Source: Welwitschia mirabilis (taxonomy: Eukaryota; Gnetophyta; Gnetopsida; Welwitschiales). From it: a DNA stretch of 27,425 nucleotides. The stretch covers positions 62,178,540 through 62,205,964 of the forward strand of contig JBOZIK010000001.1 in NCBI GenBank assembly GCA_051453625.1. The letters run 5' to 3'. Within the stretch, counting starts at the first letter, position 1. Every line of letters begins with the position of its first letter. The translations under genes were made by a program, and so were the position numbers. Positions 9,389 to 18,036 of the stretch are shown piece by piece. Below the pieces are notes generated by a model. It did no database searches. It saw nothing but the letters and a program-made list of their open reading frames with translations, and was not told the origin of the DNA.

Positions 9389-9800
9389 TTTGATGTGGAC
9401 ATCAAATTAGAAAGTCCACCATTCACATTTCGAATTCAGATTTTGAACAAAATCGCCTGCAACTGCCTGCCGTTGTTGAATTTTCGCCTGCAAATCGAAG
9501 CTTCCATGTAAAATTCAACTGCTAACTCCCAACCATGAACCATGAAAATATCATGATTCCTACACTGAAATTGTTCTATAAATTGGAGGGTAAGGTGCAC
9601 TGGAGGCAGCGTGAAGAAGGAGCGATTTAGAAGTATTTTCTGTTCTCTCCCTCTCTGGTTTCTCTAGTGATTTCCGCTTCTGTTTTGCGTTTCCTTTTTC
9701 ACGTCATGTTTTCTCTAGTAAATACTATAAATGTTTTCCTCCTTAGAAGTTTCTCATAGTATCCACTCTTTAACTCTATTTTCAGTTTTGTAACAAGGCC
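9389..9800 (+). other. GC-richer promoter-like stretch near the LINE 3' end, origin unknown
   Basis: The LINE coding match stops near 9385, just before an 18-bp perfect inverted repeat (tttgatgt-gg-acatcaaa, 9389-9406). The following 300 bp are richer in G+C and CpG than the LINE. They contain a TATA-like box tataaat (9577-9583), followed by a purine-rich stretch and a CT-rich leader-like stretch (near 9640-9680). It could be a solo LTR or other small insertion, or an unusual LINE 3' UTR. I found no terminal repeats or target duplication that would decide. Confidence 0.3.
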
Positions 9801-9894
9801 CATAGCCATTGGCTCTTTTAAAACGTGAAGAATGACCTCTTTGTATGAAATCTAAGACTAGCCCTCCCTATATGACTCTTTAAGATTTTAATAA

Positions 9895-10464
9895 ATTTTT
9901 GTCAACAAAAATAAAAATTGGAATAGGATTAAGAGAATACAAAAAGTGTTTTTGTTGTATGAGTTGAAAGTAAGATCTCAAGACACCTTATCATATGTTG
10001 TTGCTAAAAGCAAATATGCTATTAATGGAAGCCAAAGCGCTTTGCCAATTCATTGTGTGTAGCAATTTGAAAATTTTGGGGTCAAGAAATACTCTGGAGC
10101 AATTTTAGAAATCACTAGGGAGAAAGGATGGTTTCACCAAGGTGTAGAATGGATTAAAAAATGGGACATTACACTAACTGAAGTAACAATCCTACAAACA
10201 GTCACAGGAGAGTCAAGCGGAAGGTTTGGTACAAATTTTGGTCCAAACATACAAGGCAAGAAAAACTTTTATCTTCTACACATAAGAGGCAATCAATTAG
10301 GGAACAAAGCAGCTTATCTTACATTCAAGATCCCTCTAAAAAATTATAACCTAATAAGCAAAATCAAATTAAGCTCTCACCATTTGAAAATTGAAAAGTG
10401 CAATTGTAGACTATATGCTCTCAATAGTATGTTTGTCTTGATTGTCCCACCACTACAAATCTAA
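9895..10464 (+). pseudogene. Unrecognised open frame interrupted by one TAG
   Basis: One plus-strand frame stays open from 9895 to 10464 except for a TAG at 10060-10062. The part after the TAG is 133 codons ending at TAA 10462-10464 and has no early ATG. The product has a normal amino-acid mix, with segments such as KKYSGAILEITREKGWFHQG, FGTNFGPNIQGKKNFYLL and LGNKAAYLTFKIPL that look like real, folded protein. I do not recognise a family. The TAG follows TGTG, so the AG at 10061-10062 could be a splice acceptor instead of a stop. The first codons overlap the LINE A-rich tail. It ends 131 bp from the stop codon of the convergent CORD-family gene. It may be a relic of another mobile element or a captured gene fragment. 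Confidence 0.35.
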
Positions 10465-10595
10465 TAAGCCATTGGGATGTCACAATACATTATGTACATA
10501 AACTTTAAACTTTTTCAACACACCTGTAATTGTAAGCCATTTTACTAAATCAATATTGGGTTTAAGTCCCAATCATTGAAACCACAAAATTGTGC

Positions 10596-11733
10596 TTAGA
10601 ACTCGAAGGTTTGAGTGCCCAGCGTAAAGGAAGCAGAGTCCAGACTCGTTAGAAGGAAATCGTATATTTTTGTCTTCAAGATGAGCAACGCCTTGCTGAA
10701 CTGTGGATCTTTGGATTCTGTCTTGTAAGCATCAGCATCCTCCTTTGGAAAAGTAGCTTCGTTAAGCCAGTCACCCACTTTTTTCAATTGTGACATCATA
10801 GTCACTATTTCGTACCTCCCATTTTGCGCCCCTGATTCATTGGCTTCATTTCCCTTTCTTCCCTTCTGTAAATTGTTAAGACACAGGTCCAGTGATCCTT
10901 CGATGAAATTCAAAAACCAATTTTGTACTTTGAACAGCAATTTTTGCGCTAAGTCAGCAGTGTCGTCCAAGCCTTTTCCTTTGGCCCATTCTGTCGACAG
11001 AAATTCACCGGCACTCTGTGTGTACCCTCTTGTCTTTAGACTGTTCACAGAGCTACCCTTTGTTAAGCTTTTGCATGATCCCTTACCAGACGCAATCCCC
11101 GTCTGTTTTGAAGGTGAAACGGATTTCGCGACTTTGTTTTCACAGTCGTTCAGGACAGCCTGTTTCAATTGGTTCGAAGAAGAACGAAGAGAACTCTTTA
11201 CCTTGTGAGAAAACGGCCTGGAAGGTTTTCTGGAGGAAGACAGCGATGCTTCTGAAACTTTGCTTCTTTCTGCGTATGATTTTGAAGAAGCTTCAATGCT
11301 TGGTTCTGAAACTTTGCTTCGTTCTGCGTACGGTTTCGAAGAAGCTGCAAGGTTTCTTTGCGCGTCTCGTTTTGCAGAAGCTTCAAGGCAAAAATGGAGT
11401 GGATTGCTAGGAGGAGTCTCTTTTCCTCGTGCTTTTGGCACAGTGTGTGTTGTTTGCTTCCTGAGGAGAGTTAATGCAGATAAATCTGAAGATAATGCCG
11501 CAAGAACCCATGACATCGCACCCTTTCTTTTGTCGGCAGATATGCTAGATGCGTCTCTGAGAAAACATAATCTGCTGTCTTCATCTTGGATCCTTTTATC
11601 CTCTTTTCTCATCTTGACAAGGGCATTTGCAAGAGACACAGCTTGTCCCAGTCCAGCGTTTATGTTCAAAAACTGCTCCACCGAACTTTGAGGTTCATCT
11701 TGCTTAGCTGACATGCAGAGGTCCGCAAACATG
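10596..11733 (-). CDS. Exon 4: C-terminal helical domain, basic repeat region and stop
   Basis: This exon codes for the rest of Ser316 and residues 317-694. It starts MFADLCMSAKQDEPQSSVEQ, continuing the family's LSM(Y/F)..L..SAK.D.P...VEQFL block, followed by KGAMSWVLAALSSDLS. A basic Ser-rich region comes next, with a tandem repeat at residues 446-481. Then come EWAKGKGLDDTADLAQKLL with NWFLNFIE (about 564-595), MMSQLKKVGDWLNEA and the terminal KTKIYDFLLTSLDSASFTLG. The stop is at 10598-10596. The acceptor is ctag ending at 11734. Several antisense open frames across this exon are shadows caused by its codon bias. Confidence 0.92.
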
Positions 11734-14118
11734 CTAGATTGTCAACAAACATGTGTCAAATTTTTGGTTTCTTCCAAAAATCAATTGAAATCAAAGCAAT
11801 CAGGATAGCATATTCCTACAGGATAAGTTAATCCCATAAAAGGAAAGAGTCCATTGATGATTTCGATTTCCTGTTGGTTATATCTGAATTTTCATCTCTG
11901 GATCTACTAATAGTTGGCGCACTCCGTCCAAGCGGAAGAGAAACTAATCTATGTGGTGAAGCAAAACAGAAGTGATATAGGGGAGGCTGCAGTGTAACTA
12001 GGATGTGAAGTTGTGACACGAACGTTACCGTATCTATTACTGGGCCTACATCCAAGGGTATGAAAGTAAATCCAAACAGGATTAGTTTTTAAAGCATGGG
12101 CCCTCGTTCAACGTACAAAAGCAAAACCAAAGGGATCCTTTTTAAGGCTTTGAAAGTACCTGAGATTCCGAAGAACACTCTCTGCTAATGATGCCTCCTG
12201 TAATGCTTCGACTGCAGCCAAAAGTGCTGCATCTCTCCGTTGCAAAGCTTTCTGATTTAAAAAGAGATGATAAATTACAAAAATGTATATTCCTTTAAAA
12301 GTCTGATAAAAGCAAGAAAACGGATTTCAACATCAAGAAATCAGGAGTTGGAGGTTACTCTTCCAGAGTCAACGAAACTCTTTGGCAGTGCTTCCCATGA
12401 ACCCTTTTCAGAAGTCAATCTTTGGTTACTGAGGGGAACTTTGACCGCAATGTATGGGCTATTAACTGTACCATTTGACTTAGGCTCCTTAGAGTTTGAA
12501 ATGGAGTTTCGCTCTGGTGTATTTTCTACAGTTACTTGTGGAGAACTGGGATGACTTGCTTGAAGAACCTGTAACAACCGAATGGAGGATTAACATCAAA
12601 CTCGTCAAACAAATCCCAGATGAAGCAAACAATCCTTACCATAACGCATGATGTAGCAATGATGAAAGGATATGCCAGATTATGAGAGGATAAGACAATC
12701 ATCTTCATACATAAATATAAGATATGAAATCAAAATGAAATCTGACTGCGCAATTTAGAAAAAAATGACATAATTCAGGTCACAGAAACGGATGGCGAAT
12801 TTCACTGATGTTTTAATTTGCAACAAAATAAGAATTCCTAGACGTATAACGCCTTATCGTTAGGTCCGTCCGAACTGCGACTGTGAAGTCCTTATGACGT
12901 GAGACTATCGAGACTCAACCACCAACGTCTGTATCACAGAAGTAGTTTCGTTGAACAGCCAATTTCCGTGACATCCGACGGTGAAAGGATAATTACTTAT
13001 AGCATCGTTCTAAGCTGTGAGATCTTTCTACATTGCAATCGTGACTGTCTACAAACAGATAAATAATAAAAACCTTCTGAAACCGAAAATAACTAAAGTT
13101 AAGGATGAAACAGGTAAAAAATGATGAAGGCAGTTAGTCTTGTATATTAAGAAAACATTTTGTGTCGTCACTACGTGTATTGTAAGGTTCTCGACTGGAA
13201 GCATTCATCACAAACAGGGGACTACATGACTCAAAGCATAAATGTACGTAACGTTACGAAACGAAGTCACAGGAATCACTAAACGAATGTTCGTAATATA
13301 TTTGCAAGGCCATAGATCATAGATGAATGCAAGACGATTCAATGTTTCCTATTCATCTAAAATCTTTCCAGACATTCAATGTCTAGATTTCTCCTGAAGC
13401 ATTGCAAGAATCAAAACCAGCCGACACGATCGAAAATCCAAAATACGGACCACCGTTATCACTAAATACTTACAAAAGTAGTATCCTCGTCCGTTGTAGA
13501 CACAGAACGAACCTTCTCCCTTGAATATTTAGCGCCTTTCCAGCATTTCCTCGCGCTTTCACTTTCCCCAAAAGCAGACGCCAACCGAGGCGAACACGCA
13601 ATGGCCGAAGCGCCGGCATTCGGACCCTGGCGAACGGGAGTCAAACTTCTGGTGCTCTTAACAGTGGAAGGCGAATCCAAAAGGGAAGCTAAAGTTCTTG
13701 TACTCTTTACATTCAACGCCGATCGCAAAGCTGACGGAACGCAAATTTCTTCCGGATTTCCGAAGCTAAAGCTTCGTTGCCGTGTCGGCAGTGGTGTAAG
13801 GCCACGGAGAATTGGATGCGGCGATCCTGGCTCAAGTCTAGAAACCTGAATAAGCTGTCCGAGAACTAATTTGTTGGCGAGAACAAGATGTCTATCCTCC
13901 TCGGCCAAGGTCGCATAAGTCGCATGAGAAGAATCAGAGACCTTCAAATAAAACCCTCGGTCCGGAGACCAGACGGACTCGCACTCCGGTCTCTCTGCGG
14001 GAACGATACTAATGACCTGCAAAACGGCCTTTCTGTGCTCTCCAAGCACCTTTACTTCGTCGACATTGTGCATGCTCTGCAACAGCTTAACCAAAACTCC
14101 AGCTGTTAAGCTTCCCAT
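10596..14118 (-). CDS. DUF936 / CORD-family microtubule-associated protein, four coding exons
   Basis: Joining 14118-13474, 12568-12359, 12251-12160 and 11733-10596 gives 2085 nt, 694 residues plus stop, with all junctions in frame and GT..AG introns of 905, 107 and 425 bp (the last 12159-11734 by my count). The protein has the family layout: an N-terminal DUF936 domain (residues 1 to about 111), a Ser/Arg/Pro-rich basic linker, the conserved LP...SGRKALQRRDAALL helix region across exons 2 and 3, and a C-terminal helical domain (DUF6857-like). Plant-specific relatives, including Arabidopsis CORD1, bind cortical and phragmoplast microtubules and influence wall patterning; function here is inferred from the family. 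The length is within the range I associate with the family. All conserved blocks are present without stops, so the gene looks intact. A start further upstream is not supported: the codon at 14223-14221 is TTG. Confidence 0.9.
11238..11345 (-). repeat. Two 54-bp in-frame tandem repeats inside exon 4
   Basis: Two copies with a period of 54 bp (11345-11292 and 11291-11238) code for ASSKPYAERSKVSEPSIE and ASSKSYAERSKVSEASLS, residues 446-463 and 464-481. They add basic, Ser-rich linker sequence and keep the frame. Fourteen or more of 18 residues agree, so the duplication looks recent or is maintained. Confidence 0.85.
12160..12251 (-). CDS. Exon 3: conserved ALQRRDAALLAA helix
   Basis: A 92-bp exon, too short to stand out as an open frame, coding for residues 286-315 (KALQRRDAALLAAVEALQEA and then SLAESVLRNL) plus the first two bases of the Ser316 codon. 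It lies between acceptor atcag (ending 12252) and donor gtactt (from 12159). This Ala/Leu-rich helix is the best conserved block of the C-terminal half of the family, and its exact in-frame fit between exons 2 and 4 confirms the gene model. Confidence 0.88.
12359..12568 (-). CDS. Exon 2: linker and start of the conserved helix region
   Basis: This exon codes for residues 216-285. The acceptor is ttacag just before 12568 and the donor is gtaacc starting at 12358; both junctions fall between codons. Most of it is a Ser/Asn/Pro-rich linker, but the last 14 residues (SWEALPKSFVDSGR) match the W..LP..L...G+ block that leads into the ALQRRDAA helix in the family. The antisense open frame over the same bases is a shadow. 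Confidence 0.85.
12569..13473 (-). other. Intron 1 of the CORD-family gene
   Basis: 905 bp between donor gtaagt and acceptor ttacag. It keeps many CpG dinucleotides, unlike the DNA outside the gene, and contains a perfect 12-bp palindrome cgtaacgttacg at 13247-13258. No transposon or second gene was seen in it. Confidence 0.75.
13474..14118 (-). CDS. Exon 1: DUF936 N-terminal domain
   Basis: This exon codes for residues 1-215, starting at ATG 14118-14116 with MGSLTAGVLVKLLQSM, the usual start of the family. The key blocks are VLGEHRKAVLQVISIVPA, GFYLKVSDSSHATY (residues 55-68), LGQLIQVSRLE (86-96) and ILRGLTPLP (103-111). After that the protein is a basic Ser/Arg/Pro linker with two VKSTR-x-L repeats near residues 138 and 153. 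The splice donor is gtaagt (13473-13468) and the exon ends between codons. It is clearly CpG-rich compared with its surroundings. Confidence 0.92.
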
Positions 14119-14174
14119 TTTTTGTTTTCCAGCCGATATTCTGCGTTTTACTGCCCCCGATGTTCTCGCTTTAC

Positions 14175-14182
14175 AATTTATA
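14175..14182 (-). promoter_or_regulatory. Possible TATA box of the CORD-family gene
   Basis: The minus strand reads tataaatt 57 bp upstream of the start codon, in otherwise CpG-rich sequence. Used as a TATA box, it would give a very short 5' UTR of about 25-30 nt. It could also lie in a longer 5' UTR driven from further upstream, where the DNA stays CpG-rich to about 14480. No transcript evidence is available. Confidence 0.3.
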
Positions 14183-14500
14183 CTGCTCGGACTCACGGAA
14201 ATACGCGAACATCGTATTCCCAACGCATTAGTGACGCTGCTCGAGCGTAGCCGGTCTGCCGCACGTGGTCACATGGCTCGGACTTGGTATCGACGTCCTA
14301 CGTGTCGGTTGGGGCACGCAATTCATACCCACTTGACGACCTGCTTTCCCGAAATCTATGTTCTGGTTACCGCTACGTGTACATTGGTCTAGGAGCAGGC
14401 GTCAATAGGCCTCCCCGCTTGATTGGAATCTGTGGAGAAAGGACCGGGATTGGTGGGAATGTATGCCAGCGTGTTCCCTGAGATGGCGACAGCTATTGAA
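14183..14500 (-). promoter_or_regulatory. CpG-rich upstream region of the CORD-family gene
   Basis: About 300 bp upstream of the start codon keep the high CpG content of exon 1, then the sequence turns AT-rich after about 14500. It probably holds the promoter and 5' UTR. Short plus-strand open frames here are not supported by any motif. Confidence 0.45.
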
Positions 14501-15069
14501 ACGTGGCCTGCACATCATTATGTTTAGAAACAATTGTTTTATAAGTGATTAATACTAATCTCGGAGTTGTTAATAAGTCGACGTCTCACAAGTCTAGTAT
14601 TGTAGTACCACATCGTTGGAGTTTTACGAGTCTCTGGAATAAAGTGAAGGGTTTTCTTATGTGTTAATGTATGTAGCCCATTTTGTGGACGTTTGGCTGT
14701 TGGCTTTTAGGCATGAGCACGTGGTTACACCTAGAATTTGAAGGATGTGTTTATTTATTTAATTTTAAATTTTTTTCTCCTTGGGGTTTCAAAGGAGTTT
14801 TTGTTGTGGGCATAAATCCATAGCCGATGATTAAGAACAAATAATAGTATATTACATGTATCAATATGCTATGTGTTGGGTATGCACTTTCCACGCTTAG
14901 CTCAACAATTGGGTAAATATAAAAGGTTTTAATTTCCATCTAAGTCATGGTTTTTGGTGTGACAGTAATGGACCTGAAATTATGGTACTAGTGAGCTACA
15001 CTATACTATTAAGTGGTTAGCACCATTGTAAAATAAAATACCCATTTACTATTTTAGTGTTAAAAAAAG
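14501..15069. other. Intergenic DNA, nothing recognised
   Basis: AT-rich sequence without coding resemblance. A minus-strand open frame at 14751-14939 is hydrophobic and resembles nothing known. Confidence 0.6.
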
Positions 15070-15160
15070 TGTCCCTGAAATGAAGGGACATCTTAATGAT
15101 AAAGCATTACTTCTCTGTTTGTGGTTGTGAGTTTGATTCCTGAAAAAGGTTTTCAACAAA
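15070..15160 (+). mobile_element. tRNA-like sequence, probable SINE head relic
   Basis: The stretch cttaatgataaagca (15092-15106) resembles an RNA polymerase III A box as found in tRNAs and tRNA-derived SINEs (..TTAATGGTAAAGCA). Twenty-odd bases later gagtttgattcc (15129-15140) matches the B box GGTTCGANTCC with a C-to-T change. Just upstream is a 7-bp stem tgtccct/agggaca (15070-15076 with 15084-15090). A short A-rich run follows (about 15163-15172). A full tRNA cloverleaf does not form convincingly, so a SINE or tRNA pseudogene is more likely than a working tRNA. Confidence 0.4.
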
Positions 15161-15192
15161 AAATAGTAAGGAAAGCTCTAGAACATTGATAT

Positions 15193-15250
15193 TAGCATAA
15201 TGCTATATTGATCCCCTGGAAGGCATAGAAAGCCGTTTATCATTATGCTA
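15193..15250. repeat. 10-bp perfect inverted repeat with 38-nt loop
   Basis: tagcataatg at 15193-15202 pairs perfectly with cattatgcta at 15241-15250. The arms do not extend. It may be the remains of a small inverted-repeat transposon or chance in AT-rich DNA. Confidence 0.5.
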
Positions 15251-15666
15251 GCAAGGCATAACCCATAAGTTCATAAATCAACTAAAAGACATTAGAAAGA
15301 TTAAAGTTAAAAAGATTAAGAAAAAAACAAAAATAAATAGAAAAGTTGTGAAAGAATTAAAACAAGTATGCTGGTTTGCTAGTCTCTCATGGTTTGTCCT
15401 AGTAACTCAACTCTAGGGCTTCTCTAAGATAAGAAACCCATATTCCCCTGGATCGCCAAAATAATTTGAAAAACTTGTTTTAGTTTCCCTTAGAGCGAGA
15501 ATTTGACGTGTTATTATTTAATAACAAAGTGTGAAATCCGGACGTCATCATTGTTGGGGTCCGTGTTAGGTTTGGCTAAGGCCATTTGTTCGGTAAGGAA
15601 GGTATGAGTGAGTTGGGTATGTCCTCTGTGTGATTAGTTCCGTTGGTTAAGGAGTTGGCATTATTT
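15251..15666. other. Intergenic DNA before the 791-N gap
   Basis: Non-coding. From about 15530 the sequence becomes richer in G+C and CpG and seems to belong to the promoter-like block that resumes after the gap. A segment near 15446-15464 reads ttttggcgatccaggggaa on the minus strand, faintly like an LTR-element primer binding site, but no LTR could be outlined. Confidence 0.4.
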
Positions 15667-16457
15667 NNNNNNNNNNNNNNNNNNNNNNNNNNNNNNNNNN
15701 NNNNNNNNNNNNNNNNNNNNNNNNNNNNNNNNNNNNNNNNNNNNNNNNNNNNNNNNNNNNNNNNNNNNNNNNNNNNNNNNNNNNNNNNNNNNNNNNNNNN
15801 NNNNNNNNNNNNNNNNNNNNNNNNNNNNNNNNNNNNNNNNNNNNNNNNNNNNNNNNNNNNNNNNNNNNNNNNNNNNNNNNNNNNNNNNNNNNNNNNNNNN
15901 NNNNNNNNNNNNNNNNNNNNNNNNNNNNNNNNNNNNNNNNNNNNNNNNNNNNNNNNNNNNNNNNNNNNNNNNNNNNNNNNNNNNNNNNNNNNNNNNNNNN
16001 NNNNNNNNNNNNNNNNNNNNNNNNNNNNNNNNNNNNNNNNNNNNNNNNNNNNNNNNNNNNNNNNNNNNNNNNNNNNNNNNNNNNNNNNNNNNNNNNNNNN
16101 NNNNNNNNNNNNNNNNNNNNNNNNNNNNNNNNNNNNNNNNNNNNNNNNNNNNNNNNNNNNNNNNNNNNNNNNNNNNNNNNNNNNNNNNNNNNNNNNNNNN
16201 NNNNNNNNNNNNNNNNNNNNNNNNNNNNNNNNNNNNNNNNNNNNNNNNNNNNNNNNNNNNNNNNNNNNNNNNNNNNNNNNNNNNNNNNNNNNNNNNNNNN
16301 NNNNNNNNNNNNNNNNNNNNNNNNNNNNNNNNNNNNNNNNNNNNNNNNNNNNNNNNNNNNNNNNNNNNNNNNNNNNNNNNNNNNNNNNNNNNNNNNNNNN
16401 NNNNNNNNNNNNNNNNNNNNNNNNNNNNNNNNNNNNNNNNNNNNNNNNNNNNNNNNN
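15667..16457. other. Assembly gap, 791 N, with short duplicated edges
   Basis: ggagttggcattattt (15651-15666) and ggagttggctttattt (16458-16473) flank it, 15 of 16 bases alike. The long open frame reported through it is made of N. Confidence 0.95.
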
Positions 16458-16730
16458 GGAGTTGGCTTTATTTCAAATCATCAAACAATTTTGGCAGCAT
16501 CCGTGACACGTCAGCAGAACATGGACACGTCTCATGTTCCGTGCTCGATGTGCTCCTTCAACCATTGTCATCGTTTTAACGTTCCTTCATGCTCATTCTG
16601 GTACATTGTCCTACTTTTTACTGGGCGGGACACATTACTTATGTATTTAAATTTTCCACCTCCTTAAATCAAAGCCTTTAGCTTTAGTGTGCTTTTCAGT
16701 GTGAGTTTTTTAGTCTACCTTTCTCAAAGA
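16458..16730 (+). promoter_or_regulatory. Promoter-like block with two ACGT elements and a TATA-like motif
   Basis: Two copies of gacacgtc (16505-16512 and 16524-16531, 19 bp apart) have the ACGT core bound by plant bZIP factors; the first lies in tgacacgtca. About 115 bp downstream is tatttaaat (16644-16652), placed and shaped like a plant TATA box, then a CT-rich leader-like stretch. CpG is better kept than in the surrounding DNA. I find no open reading frame downstream, so it may be an orphan promoter, a non-coding RNA promoter or a piece of LTR. Confidence 0.3.
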
Positions 16731-17359
16731 AATATTTTATAAACGATGTTTAGTTTGTTAATTAGATTCTTTCCATAAAATAGTTGTATTTTCCGAAACT
16801 GATTGAAAATGCATTTGATTAGTCCATTTAATGCGATGATGAGTATTTATATAGTTTAGTGGGTCCTATGCCAACAAATCGTCTTAGTAATGCTAGCAAA
16901 TGAAACAAGCTATTATTATGTAATAGGTAAACGTAATAAGCAAAGTAATTTTTCAACGCAAGTGCAAAAGACATAAGGAGGTGGACAATCTCCAAAATTA
17001 AGTGACGGCCTTTATAGCATATAGCATTTTACATGTATTTCTTTCAAGAAGTGGGATTGCCTATTTTATCAAGAAGGTCTTCCTTGGAGTCCTCATCTTC
17101 ATCATTGGGGCATTAATTATGCTTCCTATCCTACTTTTAATTGTAGCACTCTAAGTTAATTCACTTTTAATAAGCATAATTTTTTAAGGATTAAATTAAA
17201 ATATTTAGTGCAACCTAGGATCAACTTTTACATAAATTTTATTAGCGTGTATATATATATATAGGAAAAAAATACATTACAAATATTCTATGGAAATATT
17301 AATTTGGTTTGTAAATAATACGCATGTCATTTATATGTCCCATAATTCTTATTAGTTTT
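16731..17359. other. AT-rich intergenic DNA
   Basis: No coding resemblance. A short (ta)n run lies near 17250-17262. Nothing else seen. Confidence 0.6.
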
Positions 17360-17478
17360 TCACCACACAGAGATATCTTATATGTAGTTAATAATATGTC
17401 AACTTGTTTTAATACAAACATAGATAGAGGTTTAGAATAATTCCTAACCAATATAATAAGAGGTTACATCACCTATTA

Positions 17479-18036
17479 NNNNNNNNNNNNNNNNNNNNNN
17501 NNNNNNNNNNNNNNNNNNNNNNNNNNNNNNNNNNNNNNNNNNNNNNNNNNNNNNNNNNNNNNNNNNNNNNNNNNNNNNNNNNNNNNNNNNNNNNNNNNNN
17601 NNNNNNNNNNNNNNNNNNNNNNNNNNNNNNNNNNNNNNNNNNNNNNNNNNNNNNNNNNNNNNNNNNNNNNNNNNNNNNNNNNNNNNNNNNNNNNNNNNNN
17701 NNNNNNNNNNNNNNNNNNNNNNNNNNNNNNNNNNNNNNNNNNNNNNNNNNNNNNNNNNNNNNNNNNNNNNNNNNNNNNNNNNNNNNNNNNNNNNNNNNNN
17801 NNNNNNNNNNNNNNNNNNNNNNNNNNNNNNNNNNNNNNNNNNNNNNNNNNNNNNNNNNNNNNNNNNNNNNNNNNNNNNNNNNNNNNNNNNNNNNNNNNNN
17901 NNNNNNNNNNNNNNNNNNNNNNNNNNNNNNNNNNNNNNNNNNNNNNNNNNNNNNNNNNNNNNNNNNNNNNNNNNNNNNNNNNNNNNNNNNNNNNNNNNNN
18001 NNNNNNNNNNNNNNNNNNNNNNNNNNNNNNNNNNNN
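17479..18036. other. Assembly gap, 558 N, with 119-bp duplicated edges
   Basis: 17360-17478 and 18037-18155 are 119 bp long and differ at two bases. This is the longest duplicated gap edge in the window. The two long open frames that cross it are made of N. Confidence 0.95.

Larger units (their letters stand above)
4560..9917 (+). mobile_element. Nearly full-length dead plant LINE (L1-like)
   Basis: Plus-strand translation shows, in order, a DUF4283-type ORF1 region (4713-5144), an endonuclease domain (about 5620-6345), a reverse transcriptase (about 6950-7900), the post-RT region, and a zf-RVT zinc-binding region (about 9080-9246). A 3' end of the kind common in plant LINEs follows: ttttaataaatttttgtcaac and a degenerate A-rich tail to about 9917. 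Stops are frequent and two catalytic Asp codons are lost, so it cannot move. The exact 5' end is not visible; the minus-strand LTR retrotransposon abuts it and may have cut it. Two N gaps lie inside. Confidence 0.8.

Noticed and set aside
10840-11691. Several open frames antisense or out of frame to exon 4 (10840-11208, 11018-11410, 11260-11691, 11198-11386)
   Set aside because: They are shadows of the real exon, lack family resemblance, and the real frame shows conserved protein blocks throughout.
13462-14223. Longer first exon starting at 14223 and running to the TAG at 13462
   Set aside because: The codon at 14223-14221 is TTG, not ATG, and the extra 35 residues match nothing in the family. 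The last three codons before the TAG lie inside the intron after a clear gtaagt donor.
15070-15160. A working tRNA gene
   Set aside because: Only the A and B boxes are recognisable. The acceptor and anticodon arms do not form a convincing cloverleaf.
15440-15470. Primer binding site of another minus-strand LTR element
   Set aside because: The resemblance covers only part of the site, and no LTR end, TG...CA pair or coding part could be found beside it.
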